Assembly: GCA_029907715.1 (NCBI GenBank)
Contig: JARYLI010000015.1
Coordinates: 1-40,551 of the forward strand
Length of the DNA: 40,551 nt
DNA from: Methanothrix sp.
GTDB taxonomy: Archaea; Halobacteriota; Methanosarcinia; Methanotrichales; Methanotrichaceae
Direction: 5' to 3'
The notes under the pieces are model-generated. The model was not told the origin of the DNA. It searched no databases and saw nothing but the letters and a program-made list of their open reading frames with translations. Of the stretch, positions 25,945 through 33,798 are shown piece by piece; the first letter of the stretch is position 1; the number at the start of each line of letters is the position of its first letter. The position numbers and the translations under genes were made by a program.

Positions 25945-27036
25945 ATGGATTTCATCCCGATTGCCAGGCCGCTCCTGGGCGATGAGGAGGTAGAGGCAGT
26001 ATCCCAGGTGATCAGGTCCGGCATGCTTGTTCAGGGGGAGCTGGTCAGGCGATTTGAGGAGGAGTTCTCCGCATACACTGGAGTGAGAAACTCGGTCGCT
26101 GTGAGCAATGGCACTGTGGCACTGGATCTCGCGCTGAGGGCGCTCGGTCTCAAACCCGGAGACGAGGTTATATGCCCTGCGTTCACCTTCATCGCAACAT
26201 CAAACGCAGTCCTCTATCAGGGGCTCCGGCCCGTCTTTGCAGACGTCGATCCAAGGACTTTCAACATAGATCCTGGAGATGTTCTCGAAAAAGTGAACAG
26301 CAACACAAAGGCAATCGTGGGGGTGCATTTGTACGGCCAGCCGTTCGATGTAAAGGCCATCGGAGAGATCTGCGAGGATCACGATCTCATCCTCATAGAG
26401 GACTGCGCTCAGGCCCACGGCGCTGAGTACAGTGGAAAGAGGGTGGGGAGCTTCGGCACAGGATGCTTCTCATTCTACCCGACGAAGAACATGACCACCG
26501 GAGAGGGTGGGATGATAACAACAGATGACGATGCGCTTGCTGAGCGACTGAGACTTCTGAGGAACCATGGGGACCTTGGGAAGTACAACCACGTGATGCT
26601 TGGATACAACTACAGAATGACGAACATCCAGGGCGCGATAGGCCTGGTGCAGCTCAGGAAGCTGGATGGATTCATAAATGCCAGAATAAGGAATGCAGAG
26701 TATCTCAGCTCGCATATAACGAGAGACGGCATAACAACGCCCTGGAGGGATCCGAGGTGCAAGCATGTTTACAACCAGTACGTTCTCAGGGTCGAGGACG
26801 AGTTCCCGATGAGCCGCGATGATCTTGCCGGCTATCTCCAGTCGAAAGGTATCGGCACAGGCATACATTACCCGATGCCTGTTTATGAGCAGCCTCTGTA
26901 CAGGCAGCTCGGAATCAGATCGAACTGCCCAGTCGCCGAGGACATCTCGAGAAGAGTGATAAGCGTTCCGGTGCATCCAGGGCTCAATGATGATGACCTG
27001 AAGAGAATCGCGGATGCGGTGAACAGCGCAGGGTGA
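25945..27036 (+). CDS. DegT/DnrJ/EryC1/StrS aminotransferase (WbpE-like)
   Basis: A 363-residue PLP enzyme that adds an amino group to a 3-keto nucleotide sugar. The PLP lysine is in FYPTKNMTTGEGGM (Lys about 181), and the DCAQAHGAEY segment holds the cofactor-binding Asp. The family start FIPIARPLLGDEEVEAV lies right behind the ATG at 25945, which has an AGGAGATCA ribosome site; a GTG at 25906 adds 13 unlikely residues. It is the first gene of four that fit the WbpE-B-D-A pathway to a UDP-2,3-diacetamido-uronic acid. The next gene starts within 5 bp. Confidence 0.9.
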   Translation: MDFIPIARPLLGDEEVEAVSQVIRSGMLVQGELVRRFEEEFSAYTGVRNSVAVSNGTVALDLALRALGLKPGDEVICPAFTFIATSNAVLYQGLRPVFADVDPRTFNIDPGDVLEKVNSNTKAIVGVHLYGQPFDVKAIGEICEDHDLILIEDCAQAHGAEYSGKRVGSFGTGCFSFYPTKNMTTGEGGMITTDDDALAERLRLLRNHGDLGKYNHVMLGYNYRMTNIQGAIGLVQLRKLDGFINARIRNAEYLSSHITRDGITTPWRDPRCKHVYNQYVLRVEDEFPMSRDDLAGYLQSKGIGTGIHYPMPVYEQPLYRQLGIRSNCPVAEDISRRVISVPVHPGLNDDDLKRIADAVNSAG

Positions 27037-27040
27037 TATG

Positions 27041-27952
27041 ATGGACGTTGGAGTTATAGGTGTCGGCTCGATGGGGCGCAACCACGTGCGCGTTTACTCC
27101 GAGCTGAAGGGTGTGGGGAACCTCTACGTCTACGATTCTGTTGAGAAGAACGCGGAGGCTGCAGGGGAGTATGCAACGATATGTCACAGCATCGATGAGC
27201 TCCTCGGAGCATCAGAGGCTGTCTCCATCTGCGTCCCCACAAGGTATCATTACGATGTTGCCATGCGTGTGATCGGTGCGGGCGTTCACTGTCTCATAGA
27301 GAAGCCGATGACACTCACTATGGATGAGGCTGAGAGACTCCTGAGCGCAGTTCGTGAGAATGATCTGGTGGTGGGGGTCGGGCACATCGAGCGCTTCAAT
27401 CCGATAGTGGAGGAGATAAAGAGGATAATCACGTCGCCCGCATATGTTGAGATAAAAAGGCACAACCCCGGATCGTCCAGGATCACGGATTCATCTGTTG
27501 TTGAGGACCTGATGATCCACGACATCGATATAGTCTTCAACGTGCTCTTTCCGGGAAGGGAGGATTACACGATAAGCAGCGCTGGCACGAGGAACGTCTG
27601 CGAGGCACTGATCCGATTCGACTCGTCTATAGTCTCCCTATCAGCGAGCCGCATGTCCTCTAAGAAGTTCAGGACTTTCTACGTCGAGGAGGAGGGTGTG
27701 ACAACAGAAGGCGACTTCATGACCCAGGAGGTATACATCTACAGGAAGCCTGATAAGTACCTCAAGGAGGGCGAGAGGTACCTCCAGGAGAACATAATCG
27801 AGAAGGTGCTCGTGAGCAAGGTTGAGCCGCTCAAGGTCGAGCTGCGGGCGTTTCTGGACGCGGTCATGGGCAGGCATGAGTTTCCCGTAACGCCGGAGCA
27901 GGCGTTCAGAAACATGAAGGTATGTGCTGAGATATCGAGAGGTCTGGTATGA
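27041..27952 (+). CDS. Gfo/Idh/MocA oxidoreductase (WbpB-like)
   Basis: A 303-residue NAD(P)-dependent dehydrogenase. The Rossmann start is VGVIGVGSMGRNHVRVY (residues 3-19), and the signature CLIEKPMTLTMDEAE (about residues 85-99) contains the catalytic-site EKP. In the proposed pathway it oxidises C3 of a UDP-GlcNAc-uronic acid so the aminotransferase can act. The second ATG (27041) has better spacing to GGTGAT than the one at 27038. The last seven codons (EISRGLV-stop) are repeated 74 bp downstream, just before the next gene. Confidence 0.88.
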   Translation: MDVGVIGVGSMGRNHVRVYSELKGVGNLYVYDSVEKNAEAAGEYATICHSIDELLGASEAVSICVPTRYHYDVAMRVIGAGVHCLIEKPMTLTMDEAERLLSAVRENDLVVGVGHIERFNPIVEEIKRIITSPAYVEIKRHNPGSSRITDSSVVEDLMIHDIDIVFNVLFPGREDYTISSAGTRNVCEALIRFDSSIVSLSASRMSSKKFRTFYVEEEGVTTEGDFMTQEVYIYRKPDKYLKEGERYLQENIIEKVLVSKVEPLKVELRAFLDAVMGRHEFPVTPEQAFRNMKVCAEISRGLV

Positions 27953-28026
27953 GATACCCGGCGTCTATCCAGCAAGATGATCGCAAACATCACCGATGGT
28001 CTGAGATATCGAGGGGGCTGGTATGA
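27929..28026 (+). repeat. Direct repeat of a gene end and ribosome site
   Basis: GAGATATCGAGAGGTCTGG (near 27930) and GAGATATCGAGGGGGCTGG (near 28003), each followed by TATGAG, lie 74 bp apart. The first copy is the end of the WbpB-like gene and the second supplies the ribosome site of the acetyltransferase. A 25-codon frame between them (27949-28026) ends in the same EISRGLV-stop. Confidence 0.8.
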
Positions 28027-28592
28027 GCTACAGGAAGCACCCGACTGCAGTTGTCGAAAGCACTGATATCGGGGACGGCACGAGCATATGGCACTTCGCC
28101 CACATCAGGGAGGGCGCCAGGATCGGAAAGAACTGCAATATCGGAAAGAGCGTTTACATAGACAGAGATGTCAGAATCGGAGATAACGTGAAGATCCAGA
28201 ACTTCGTCTCTGTTTATCACGGAGTCAATATTGAGGATGATGTTTTCATAGGTCCTTCCGCAGTTTTCACAAACGATCTGTACCCAAGAGCGTTCATCTG
28301 GTCGGAGGATAGAGTCGTGCCCACAAAGGTCTGCAGGGGCGCAAGCATAGGCGCGAATGCGACGATAATCTGCGGCATAACCATAGGGGAGTACGCCATG
28401 GTCGGAGCGGGCAGCGTTGTCGCAGATGACGTCCCCCCGCATGGTCTGGTTTACGGAAACCCAGCCATGCTGCGGGGATATGTATGCAGATGCGGCAGAC
28501 CTCTGTCGAGGCTGTTGAGGGATGATGGTGTGAAGGAGTACCTGTGCGACTGCGGAGAGACCGTGCGCATAACCCCGGAGGGATCATCCTGA
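28023..28592 (+). CDS. Left-handed beta-helix N-acetyltransferase (WbpD-like)
   Basis: A 189-residue acetyltransferase with hexapeptide repeats (IGKNCNIGKSVYIDRDVRIGDNV and later IGANATIICGITIGEYAMV), forming a triangular beta-helix trimer. In the pathway it adds an acetyl group to the 3-amino sugar nucleotide. The family motif HFAHIREGARIGKNC is at about residues 22-36. An unusual C-terminal extension carries CRCG and CDCG pairs (about residues 157-181), a likely zinc ribbon, also seen in some archaeal homologues. The start ATG follows GAGGGGGCTGGT. Its stop overlaps the following gene. Confidence 0.9.
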   Translation: MSYRKHPTAVVESTDIGDGTSIWHFAHIREGARIGKNCNIGKSVYIDRDVRIGDNVKIQNFVSVYHGVNIEDDVFIGPSAVFTNDLYPRAFIWSEDRVVPTKVCRGASIGANATIICGITIGEYAMVGAGSVVADDVPPHGLVYGNPAMLRGYVCRCGRPLSRLLRDDGVKEYLCDCGETVRITPEGSS

Positions 28593-29773
28593 AGATCGCT
28601 GTCGTGGGACTTGGCAATGCAGGGCTTCCTCTTGCAGCAGTAATTGCAGATCATGGAATTCCGGTCGTGGGCGTTGATATAAACAGAGAGAGATGCGATC
28701 TCATAAACAGCGGGAAGAACCCCATACCTCAGGAGTCCGGACTGGAGGAGCTGATATCGAGACACGGAGGTAGGGGGCTCGTAGCAACGACAGACTACAG
28801 AGATGCATCATCATGCACCGTATTCATAGTAATAGTTCCCCTGTTCATCGATGAGAACCACAACCCTGACTTCAGGACGCTTGAGAGCGCATTCAGGAGT
28901 CTGGGAGGCGTGTTGAAGCGTGGAGATCTGGTGGTGCTTGAGACAACTGTGCCGCCCGGGACAACAGAAGGTCCTGCACTCAGATGGATCGAGGAGAGCA
29001 GCAATCTCCGGCTCGGCCAGTTCTATCTCGCACACTCGCCGGAGAGGATAATGACAGGGTGCAGCATATCCAGGCTCAGGGAGTTCCCGAAGGTAATTGG
29101 GGGAGTTGATGAGAGGAGCGGCGCCGTTGCATACGACGTTTACAGGAGGTTCATACCGAATCTCAGGCTGGTATCATCTGCAAGGGTCGCAGAGATGATA
29201 AAGGTCATGGAGGGCTGCTACAGGGACGTCAACATCGCGCTCGCGAACGAGCTCTTCAGAATCTCAGAGGGGCTTGGCATCGATTTCTACGAGGCCAGGG
29301 AGCATGCAAACCACGAGTACTGTCACATACACATGCCATCCACAGGCGTCGGTGGGCACTGCATACCGGTCTATCCGTGGTTTCTCATCAATGAGATGGT
29401 GAGGAGAGGACGTGCCGAAGATGCAGTCATGCTCAGGACTGCCAGAGAGCTGAACGACAGCATGATCCGCTACTGGATGGATCGCATAATGGACGGGTGC
29501 CTGCGTATCGATAAACCACTGGCTGAGATCAGGATCTGCATTCACGGCATCACATACCGCCCGGGTGTGAGGGAACTCCACCACAGCAGGAACCTTGCGC
29601 TTGCGAAGCTCCTGCAGAGCAGAGGGCTGAAGGTCGGCGCATATGATGACCTGCTTTCGAGAGAGGATATCCTGAAAACCGGCCTGGAGTGGATGGATCC
29701 AGAGGATGCGGATCTGGTGTTCAATTCCTTCGAGCTCAGCGTGAACCTCAAGGCCCATAAGGCTCCGGCATGA
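28589..29773 (+). CDS. UDP-sugar 6-dehydrogenase (WbpA/WecC-like)
   Basis: A roughly 394-residue NAD-dependent enzyme oxidising C6 of a UDP-N-acetyl-hexosamine to the uronic acid, the first step of the proposed pathway. The Rossmann start is KIAVVGLGNAGLPLA, and a VVLETTVPPGTTEG segment and MIKVMEGCYRDVNIALANE block follow. The substrate loop with the catalytic Cys is TGVGGHCIPVYPWF (about residues 252-265). The expected start aligns with a CTG at 28589, 6 nt behind GGAGGG, overlapping the previous stop as CTGA. An in-frame GTG at 28544 would add 15 odd residues. Either a rare CTG start or a sequence error is possible. Confidence 0.88.
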   Translation: MKIAVVGLGNAGLPLAAVIADHGIPVVGVDINRERCDLINSGKNPIPQESGLEELISRHGGRGLVATTDYRDASSCTVFIVIVPLFIDENHNPDFRTLESAFRSLGGVLKRGDLVVLETTVPPGTTEGPALRWIEESSNLRLGQFYLAHSPERIMTGCSISRLREFPKVIGGVDERSGAVAYDVYRRFIPNLRLVSSARVAEMIKVMEGCYRDVNIALANELFRISEGLGIDFYEAREHANHEYCHIHMPSTGVGGHCIPVYPWFLINEMVRRGRAEDAVMLRTARELNDSMIRYWMDRIMDGCLRIDKPLAEIRICIHGITYRPGVRELHHSRNLALAKLLQSRGLKVGAYDDLLSREDILKTGLEWMDPEDADLVFNSFELSVNLKAHKAPA

Positions 29774-29824
29774 AAGCCGGTGGCTCAACAATTCCAATTT
29801 CACGCGTACTATGTGAATATCCAC

Positions 29825-30027
29825 CGCTCCTGTGTATTCAGCAACGTGGATTGCCATCCAGGCCTGTTGCTGAACGCACTCATTCCCTCACGAGGCCTTC
29901 GGCTACGTCGAAGGGTTTCGACAGTTTCAACTCCGTCGAAACTCTTCGGCGCAGTCGAAGATAAGTCGAAACGAGCGCATAGCATGACTGCTACCTATTG
30001 TGGAGAGTCACCATATGGATAAGAGCG
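29825..30027 (+). mobile_element. MITE1 copy, long form with internal hairpin
   Basis: About 203 bp. It has the usual ends (CGCTCCTGTGTATTCAGC and GGATAAGAGCG) but carries an extra module around 29905-29980 with GTCGAAGGGTTTCGAC and GTCGAAACTCTTCGGC, which can fold into a stem. The flanks do not match. Confidence 0.85.
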
Positions 30028-30045
30028 GGGACTCATTATAGTCCT

Positions 30046-30170
30046 CGCTCTTATGTATTCAGCAACTTGAAGGAGATGCGGGCTGGTCGCTGAATGCACT
30101 CATACCCTCGGAAGGAACGCATAGTGTGACTGGTGCCTCTTCGGGCCAAGTTATCAGATGGATAAGAGCG
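30046..30170 (+). mobile_element. MITE1 copy with target duplication and empty site
   Basis: A full 125-bp element with perfect ATAGTCCT duplication (30038-30045 and 30171-30178). The inverse copy of the surrounding sequence near 36280 reads TTATAGTTCTTTGCG on the opposite strand, the uninterrupted site before insertion. Confidence 0.95.
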
Positions 30171-30284
30171 ATAGTCCTTTGCGTCACTTCATGTAAATCC
30201 ATTTAAAATCTACTGGATGTGTCATACTTCATAGATGATTTTATGTGACGTGCAATATTATATCAACTTATACGGAATACTATA
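30171..30284 (+). repeat. 114-bp repeat, inverse copy at 36172-36285
   Basis: The sequence from CTTTGCGTCACTTCATG to TACGGAATACTATA is the reverse complement of 36172-36285 with only about four differences. It is AT-rich, contains no gene, and its origin is unknown. Confidence 0.9.
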
Positions 30285-30352
30285 ATCGCCACAATCTCAT
30301 AGTAGAATCGGTGTCTCTTCTGGGGAGTCCTCATGGGGATAAAAGCGTTCAC

Positions 30353-30475
30353 ACTCTTATCCATCTGGTGACTTGCCCGAAGAGGCAATGGCCCTGCTAT
30401 GCGTTCATGGCAGATGAATGAGTGTTAACATCTGCCACACCACACAGCCTCCAAGTTGCCAAACACATAAGAGCG
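30353..30475 (-). mobile_element. MITE1 copy at the stop codon of the ABC ATPase
   Basis: A 123-bp element with perfect AGCGTTCA duplication (30345-30352 and 30476-30483). The right duplication includes the TGA stop codon (minus strand) of the ABC ATPase, so the insertion occurred right at the gene end without changing the protein. Confidence 0.92.
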
Positions 30476-30480
30476 AGCGT

Positions 30481-31260
30481 TCATTCCCGATCTGCGCCTG
30501 TACCTGCGGTGCACATCTCTCCGCTCACGAACTCATCGCCGACCCGCCTGAGCTCACAGACGATCCTCCCGTCCACCAGTCTGAGTATGCGATCTGTCCT
30601 CTCCGCCATCTCCATATCGTGCGTCACGAGGATGAATGTCTGGTTGATTCTCTTGTTCAGATCCCGAAGCATGTCGTAGATCATCCTCGAGGTTTTGGTG
30701 TCCAGGTTTCCTGTGAGCTCATCTCCTATTACGATGGATGGCCTGTTTGCCAGGGCCCTCGCGACCGCAACCCGCTGATTCTGCCCACCGCTGAGCTGGC
30801 TTGGCTTGTGGTCCAGCCGGTCTCCGAGACCGACCTCCCTGAGCAGAGCAGTCGCACGATTGCGCGCCTCTTTTTTCTCAACCCCTGCTATGAGCATGGG
30901 CATCATCACGTTCTCGACTGCAGTAAACTCGGGTAAAAGATGGTGATACTGGAAGACAAATCCAAGCTCCTTATTTCTCAGCCTTGCCCGCTCATTCGCG
31001 CTGATCTTTGTTACATCGATATCCTTCAGCAGTATCATTCCGCTTGTGGGTGTGTCGAGAAGGCCTATCATGTTAAGCAGCGTTGACTTTCCGGACCCGC
31101 TCGGTCCAACTATCGCCAGAAACTCCCCTTCCTTTATCGTGAGGTTTATGCGATCGAGAGCCACCACCTCCACACCATCTCTGTATATTTTGGTCAGATC
31201 TTTTATTTCTATGATGTTTCTGTTTCCTCTTCTATCTATTACCGGATCCATGGGAACCAT
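30481..31260 (-). CDS. ABC transporter ATP-binding protein, LolD/MacB/FtsE type
   Basis: A 259-residue ATPase with Walker A GPSGSGKSTLLN (about residues 52-63), Q-loop FVFQYHHLLPEFTAVEN, signature LSGGQNQRVAVARAL (about 157-171), Walker B region VIGDELTGNLD (about 178-188) and VTHDMEMAER. The subfamily works with MacB/LolE-type membrane proteins moving lipoproteins, peptides or drugs, or acting in envelope stress. The Walker B motif has Leu where nearly all members have Pro (DEP to DEL). No permease gene is in the window. Starts at 31260 or 31251; AAGGAG is 2 or 11 nt away. Confidence 0.88.
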   Translation of the reverse strand: MVPMDPVIDRRGNRNIIEIKDLTKIYRDGVEVVALDRINLTIKEGEFLAIVGPSGSGKSTLLNMIGLLDTPTSGMILLKDIDVTKISANERARLRNKELGFVFQYHHLLPEFTAVENVMMPMLIAGVEKKEARNRATALLREVGLGDRLDHKPSQLSGGQNQRVAVARALANRPSIVIGDELTGNLDTKTSRMIYDMLRDLNKRINQTFILVTHDMEMAERTDRILRLVDGRIVCELRRVGDEFVSGEMCTAGTGADRE

Positions 31261-31366
31261 AACTCCTTAGCTGGGTGGAGGAGAACTGGCGGGCGCATAT
31301 CTGGAATATCAGGGCCCTGACTGCGCCAGCTCCGAGCAGCTCGGCATTTCGTGCTGGCTCATCTCC

Positions 31367-31473
31367 GCGAACTATCCGACACTTGGATTGAGTTGGGTTG
31401 GTCTGGATGCATGCGCGCAAAGGTATGCGCGCGAAGGACTGCGAACTATCGGACACCAGGATTGAGCCGGGCT
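31367..31473 (+). repeat. Two 33-nt similar segments 74 nt apart
   Basis: GCGAACTATCCGACACTTGG at 31367 and GCGAACTATCGGACACCAGG at 31441 continue as GATTGAG with related tails, about 27 of 33 positions equal. Spacing resembles a repeat-spacer unit but there are only two copies. Confidence 0.4.
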
Positions 31474-31631
31474 TGCACGAAAATGGCATCTGATGCAGCC
31501 CATTTTCATACACATGGGTACCTTGCGTCATGAGCGTTTTCCTGGGATCGTTGAAATCTCTTTCCCATCGTTCTCTGCCGACCCGCTGGTTTATCTGTAA
31601 CCCCTCGCGTTTTCCTCATATCTTTTTGGTC

Positions 31632-31749
31632 ATCTCTTATGTCCATATAACTTGCTGATACATTGGTCTGACAATCCGCTCTGGCGAGTGCGTGAGTGCA
31701 TCCAGCATCCATCCTCTATGGCCTCCAGGCTGCCAATCACACAAGAGCG
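31632..31749 (-). mobile_element. MITE1 copy, diverged
   Basis: It retains CTCTTATGTCCATATAACTTG at one end and CACACAAGAGCG at the other, with a diverged middle (GAGTGCATCCAGCATCC). No matching flanks. Confidence 0.65.
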
Positions 31750-31831
31750 CTCTTTTCTATCGTGGGAGGCCCACAGGCCGTATGGCTCGATATGATTCCA
31801 TCCATGCTATTTGTCCGGTTCGATGCGGTAT

Positions 31832-32030
31832 CACTCTCACCCATCTGATGACCTGCCCGAAGAGATCGGTCCTGCTATGCGCTAGTTTCGAATTATCTTC
31901 GACTGCGCCGAAGAGTTTCGACGAAGTTGAAACTGTCGAAACCCTTCGACGTAGTCGAGGGGTTTCTGAGTGAATGAGTGCATTACCAATTGGCCTGCAT
32001 GGCCTCCAAGCTGCTGAATACATAAGAGCG
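31832..32030 (-). mobile_element. MITE1 copy, long form with internal hairpin
   Basis: About 199 bp, ends CACTCTCACCCATCTG and ACATAAGAGCG. It carries the same extra module as the copy at 29825, in reverse (GAAGAGTTTCGACGAAG and GTCGAAACCCTTCGAC). Confidence 0.82.
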
Positions 32031-32060
32031 ACATCAACAAACTCATCTCAAAATCCATCA

Positions 32061-32177
32061 TGCTCTTATGTAAGTAGCAACTTGGGCGATGAAATCTGGT
32101 TGCTGAAGCACCAGTTCACCCTCTACGATCGCATATCAGGACCGGTGCCTTTCCGGGCAGGTAATCTGACAAGAGCG
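32061..32177 (+). mobile_element. MITE1 copy, diverged
   Basis: It starts TGCTCTTATGTAAGTAGC, ends AATCTGACAAGAGCG, about 117 bp. No matching flanks were found. Confidence 0.7.
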
Positions 32178-32472
32178 GTTTATGTCATCCCCGAATGGTC
32201 TCACGCAACCTGCCTGCATTATTCCCGGATTGTGATATCTCAGAGCAGGGGGTTATGCGCCTCAGAACTCATAGGGCTCATCACAACTCAGAGACCTGGT
32301 TTCATCATCGGCGCCTTTGTGGCTGACCTCTTAAGCCTCCCGAGGCGATGGGCTGCATGGAATCCCCTTGACCGGAACAGCTGAACCAGCATCGCAGCCG
32401 GCACGATTGTTCCCTGCCTGCATGACATGTACAGCGGACTTCTTTAGAGAAGCCAGAGTTCAAAACCCTGGC

Positions 32473-32592
32473 CGCTCTTATCGATAACTTGCCCAATATA
32501 AGCACTGGTCCTGATATGCATTCTTGGCGAATGAATAAGTGCGTTCAGCAGCCACATTACACGACCCCCATGGTGTCGAGCACATAAGAGCG
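32473..32592 (-). mobile_element. MITE1 copy with near-perfect target duplication
   Basis: About 120 bp, flanked by ACCCTGGC (32465-32472) and AACCTGGC (32593-32600), 7 of 8 identical. It lies just behind the lipoprotein gene. Confidence 0.88.
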
Positions 32593-32606
32593 AACCTGGC
32601 TTCGTA

Positions 32607-33368
32607 TCAGGGATTGCACACCCTGCATGGCTCATATCCTTTCGATTCTGCCTCCTCCTTGCTTGAGAACAACACAACGTGCTCAGGCTTTATCTTCTTA
32701 GCGTATCTGCATTCGGGGAGGTGGTACTTCCTGGAGGTGGTGCTTCCCACATACTGCCTTGCTCCATACTGTTCAGCATGCGGAGATCCGGCTGTAACAC
32801 CGGGGCCCGGCCCTTTATCTTCTGCATCATTTTCTGTTCCATCCTCGGATTGCTCATCCTGAGCCTCCGCATTGCCATCCTCATTTTCCCCTGAGGCTCC
32901 AGCAGGCTCGCTGAATGAAAGTGATGGAGGATACGGCGATCGCTCCGTGCTGCCCTCCAGGGTCTGAGCCGCGCGCTCGGCGCTCAGAATCGGGCCATCC
33001 GCGCCAGAAACGACGAGGCGACAGGTATAGCCCCTGCCAGGTTGCAGCCTCGCGGTCTTTGAGAACTCGAACGCGGTCTGGCCCGGGGCCACATCAATCA
33101 GGAGGTATCTTGACCGGAGAACCTCCTGACCTTCTCTCACAAGATGAGCCTCAAGCAGCAGGTAGGGCTCTGAAATGCTGGAGGCGAGATCCAGAGTGCC
33201 TCTGACAAGGAAGAACTCGCTGGAGACTCCGGCCTCGAACTCCAGGTCAAGCTTTCTGGCCGGGTGAACTTCCACAGAGCCGCTCGGCTCAGCAGCTTTT
33301 TGCTCAACGCAGCCCTGGACAGATGCCAGAACCAACAAAGCGCAGATAATAGAGACGAATCTGAACAC
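32607..33368 (-). CDS. Lipoprotein with C-terminal Ada-like metal-binding motif
   Basis: A 253-residue secreted protein. The chosen GTG at 33368 follows a GAGGGGGT ribosome site and opens a lipoprotein signal (RFVSIICALLVLASVQGC, lipobox Cys near residue 20). The first half (LDLEFEAGVSSEFFLVRGTL) is beta-rich, followed by a disordered Glu/Asp/Gly linker (about residues 165-205). The last 45 residues, TTSRKYHLPECRYAKKI and KGYEPCRVCNP, match the small Cys4-like zinc domain of Ada-type and some nuclease-associated proteins (C-x-n-C-x2-C with a His). It may bind a metal or redox partner outside the membrane; the function is unknown. Confidence 0.8.
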   Translation of the reverse strand: MFRFVSIICALLVLASVQGCVEQKAAEPSGSVEVHPARKLDLEFEAGVSSEFFLVRGTLDLASSISEPYLLLEAHLVREGQEVLRSRYLLIDVAPGQTAFEFSKTARLQPGRGYTCRLVVSGADGPILSAERAAQTLEGSTERSPYPPSLSFSEPAGASGENEDGNAEAQDEQSEDGTENDAEDKGPGPGVTAGSPHAEQYGARQYVGSTTSRKYHLPECRYAKKIKPEHVVLFSSKEEAESKGYEPCRVCNP

Positions 33369-33798
33369 AGAGACCCCCTCATTTCCAATGGAAATACAGC
33401 ATGAACACGCCAGCAAGTCTCATGCGCTGCTGTGATCCACGCCGTTTGCCATGAGATGAAGAGCTGACCCTCATATGTATTTGCTCAATATCGTGAGCGT
33501 ACTTGAGTCACTGATCAAGTGAGACCCTATCATCGGTCATAGTCGTTTATCCAGAAATCCGCCAAGAGGCAATTTACCTCAACGTATCGAGCATGTCCTG
33601 AGTTACTGATCAAGTGAAGCCGCTATGGCATAATCATTCATCCATAAACCTGCCAAGAGGGCAATTTACCTCAACATATTGAGCATGTTCGAGCTGTGGG
33701 TTTTCAACTTCACATAAGGGCACGCATTGATGTGTCGTCACGCCGCTGCATGCCGGATCCTGACAGCTCATCCACCTATCCAAGAACGCGACCCGCAA
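33369..33798. other. Intergenic region with iterated palindrome block A
   Basis: About 430 bp between the lipoprotein gene and the zinc ribbon gene. It contains block A (33477-33688), listed separately. No gene is seen. Confidence 0.6.
33477..33688. repeat. Iterated palindrome block A (three sites)
   Basis: A 212-bp block with the 14-bp palindromic sites CTCAATATCGTGAG (33484), CTCAACGTATCGAG (33578) and CTCAACATATTGAG (33670), spaced 94 and 92 bp. The inter-site segments (ACTGATCAAGTGA, then ATAATCATTCATCC, then CCAAGAGGGCAATTTAC) are near-identical to those of block B. Both blocks begin GTATTTGCTC and end GAGCATGTTC. Confidence 0.85.

Larger units (their letters stand above)
29774..30480. 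other. 700-bp intergenic region filled with mobile-element copies
   Basis: No supported gene. It contains three MITE1 copies (29825, 30046, 30353) and one copy of a 114-bp sequence repeated in inverse orientation at 36172. Short open frames here are built from MITE sequence. Confidence 0.7.
31261..32606. other. 1.35-kb gene-free region with MITE1 copies and a short spaced duplication
   Basis: No supported gene. It holds MITE1 copies at 31632, 31832, 32061 and 32473 and two 33-nt similar segments 74 nt apart (31367 and 31441). The remaining sequence shows no family resemblance in any frame. Confidence 0.65.

Noticed and set aside
31692-32384. Several open frames of 90-136 codons between 31.7 and 32.4 kb.
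   Set aside because: They consist of MITE1 sequence and its flanks and end at element boundaries.
33375-33400. TTTCCAATGGAAAT near the lipoprotein start as an additional ORB box.
   Set aside because: It has a palindromic TGGAAA core but no G-string and no AT-rich neighbour, so chance is likely.
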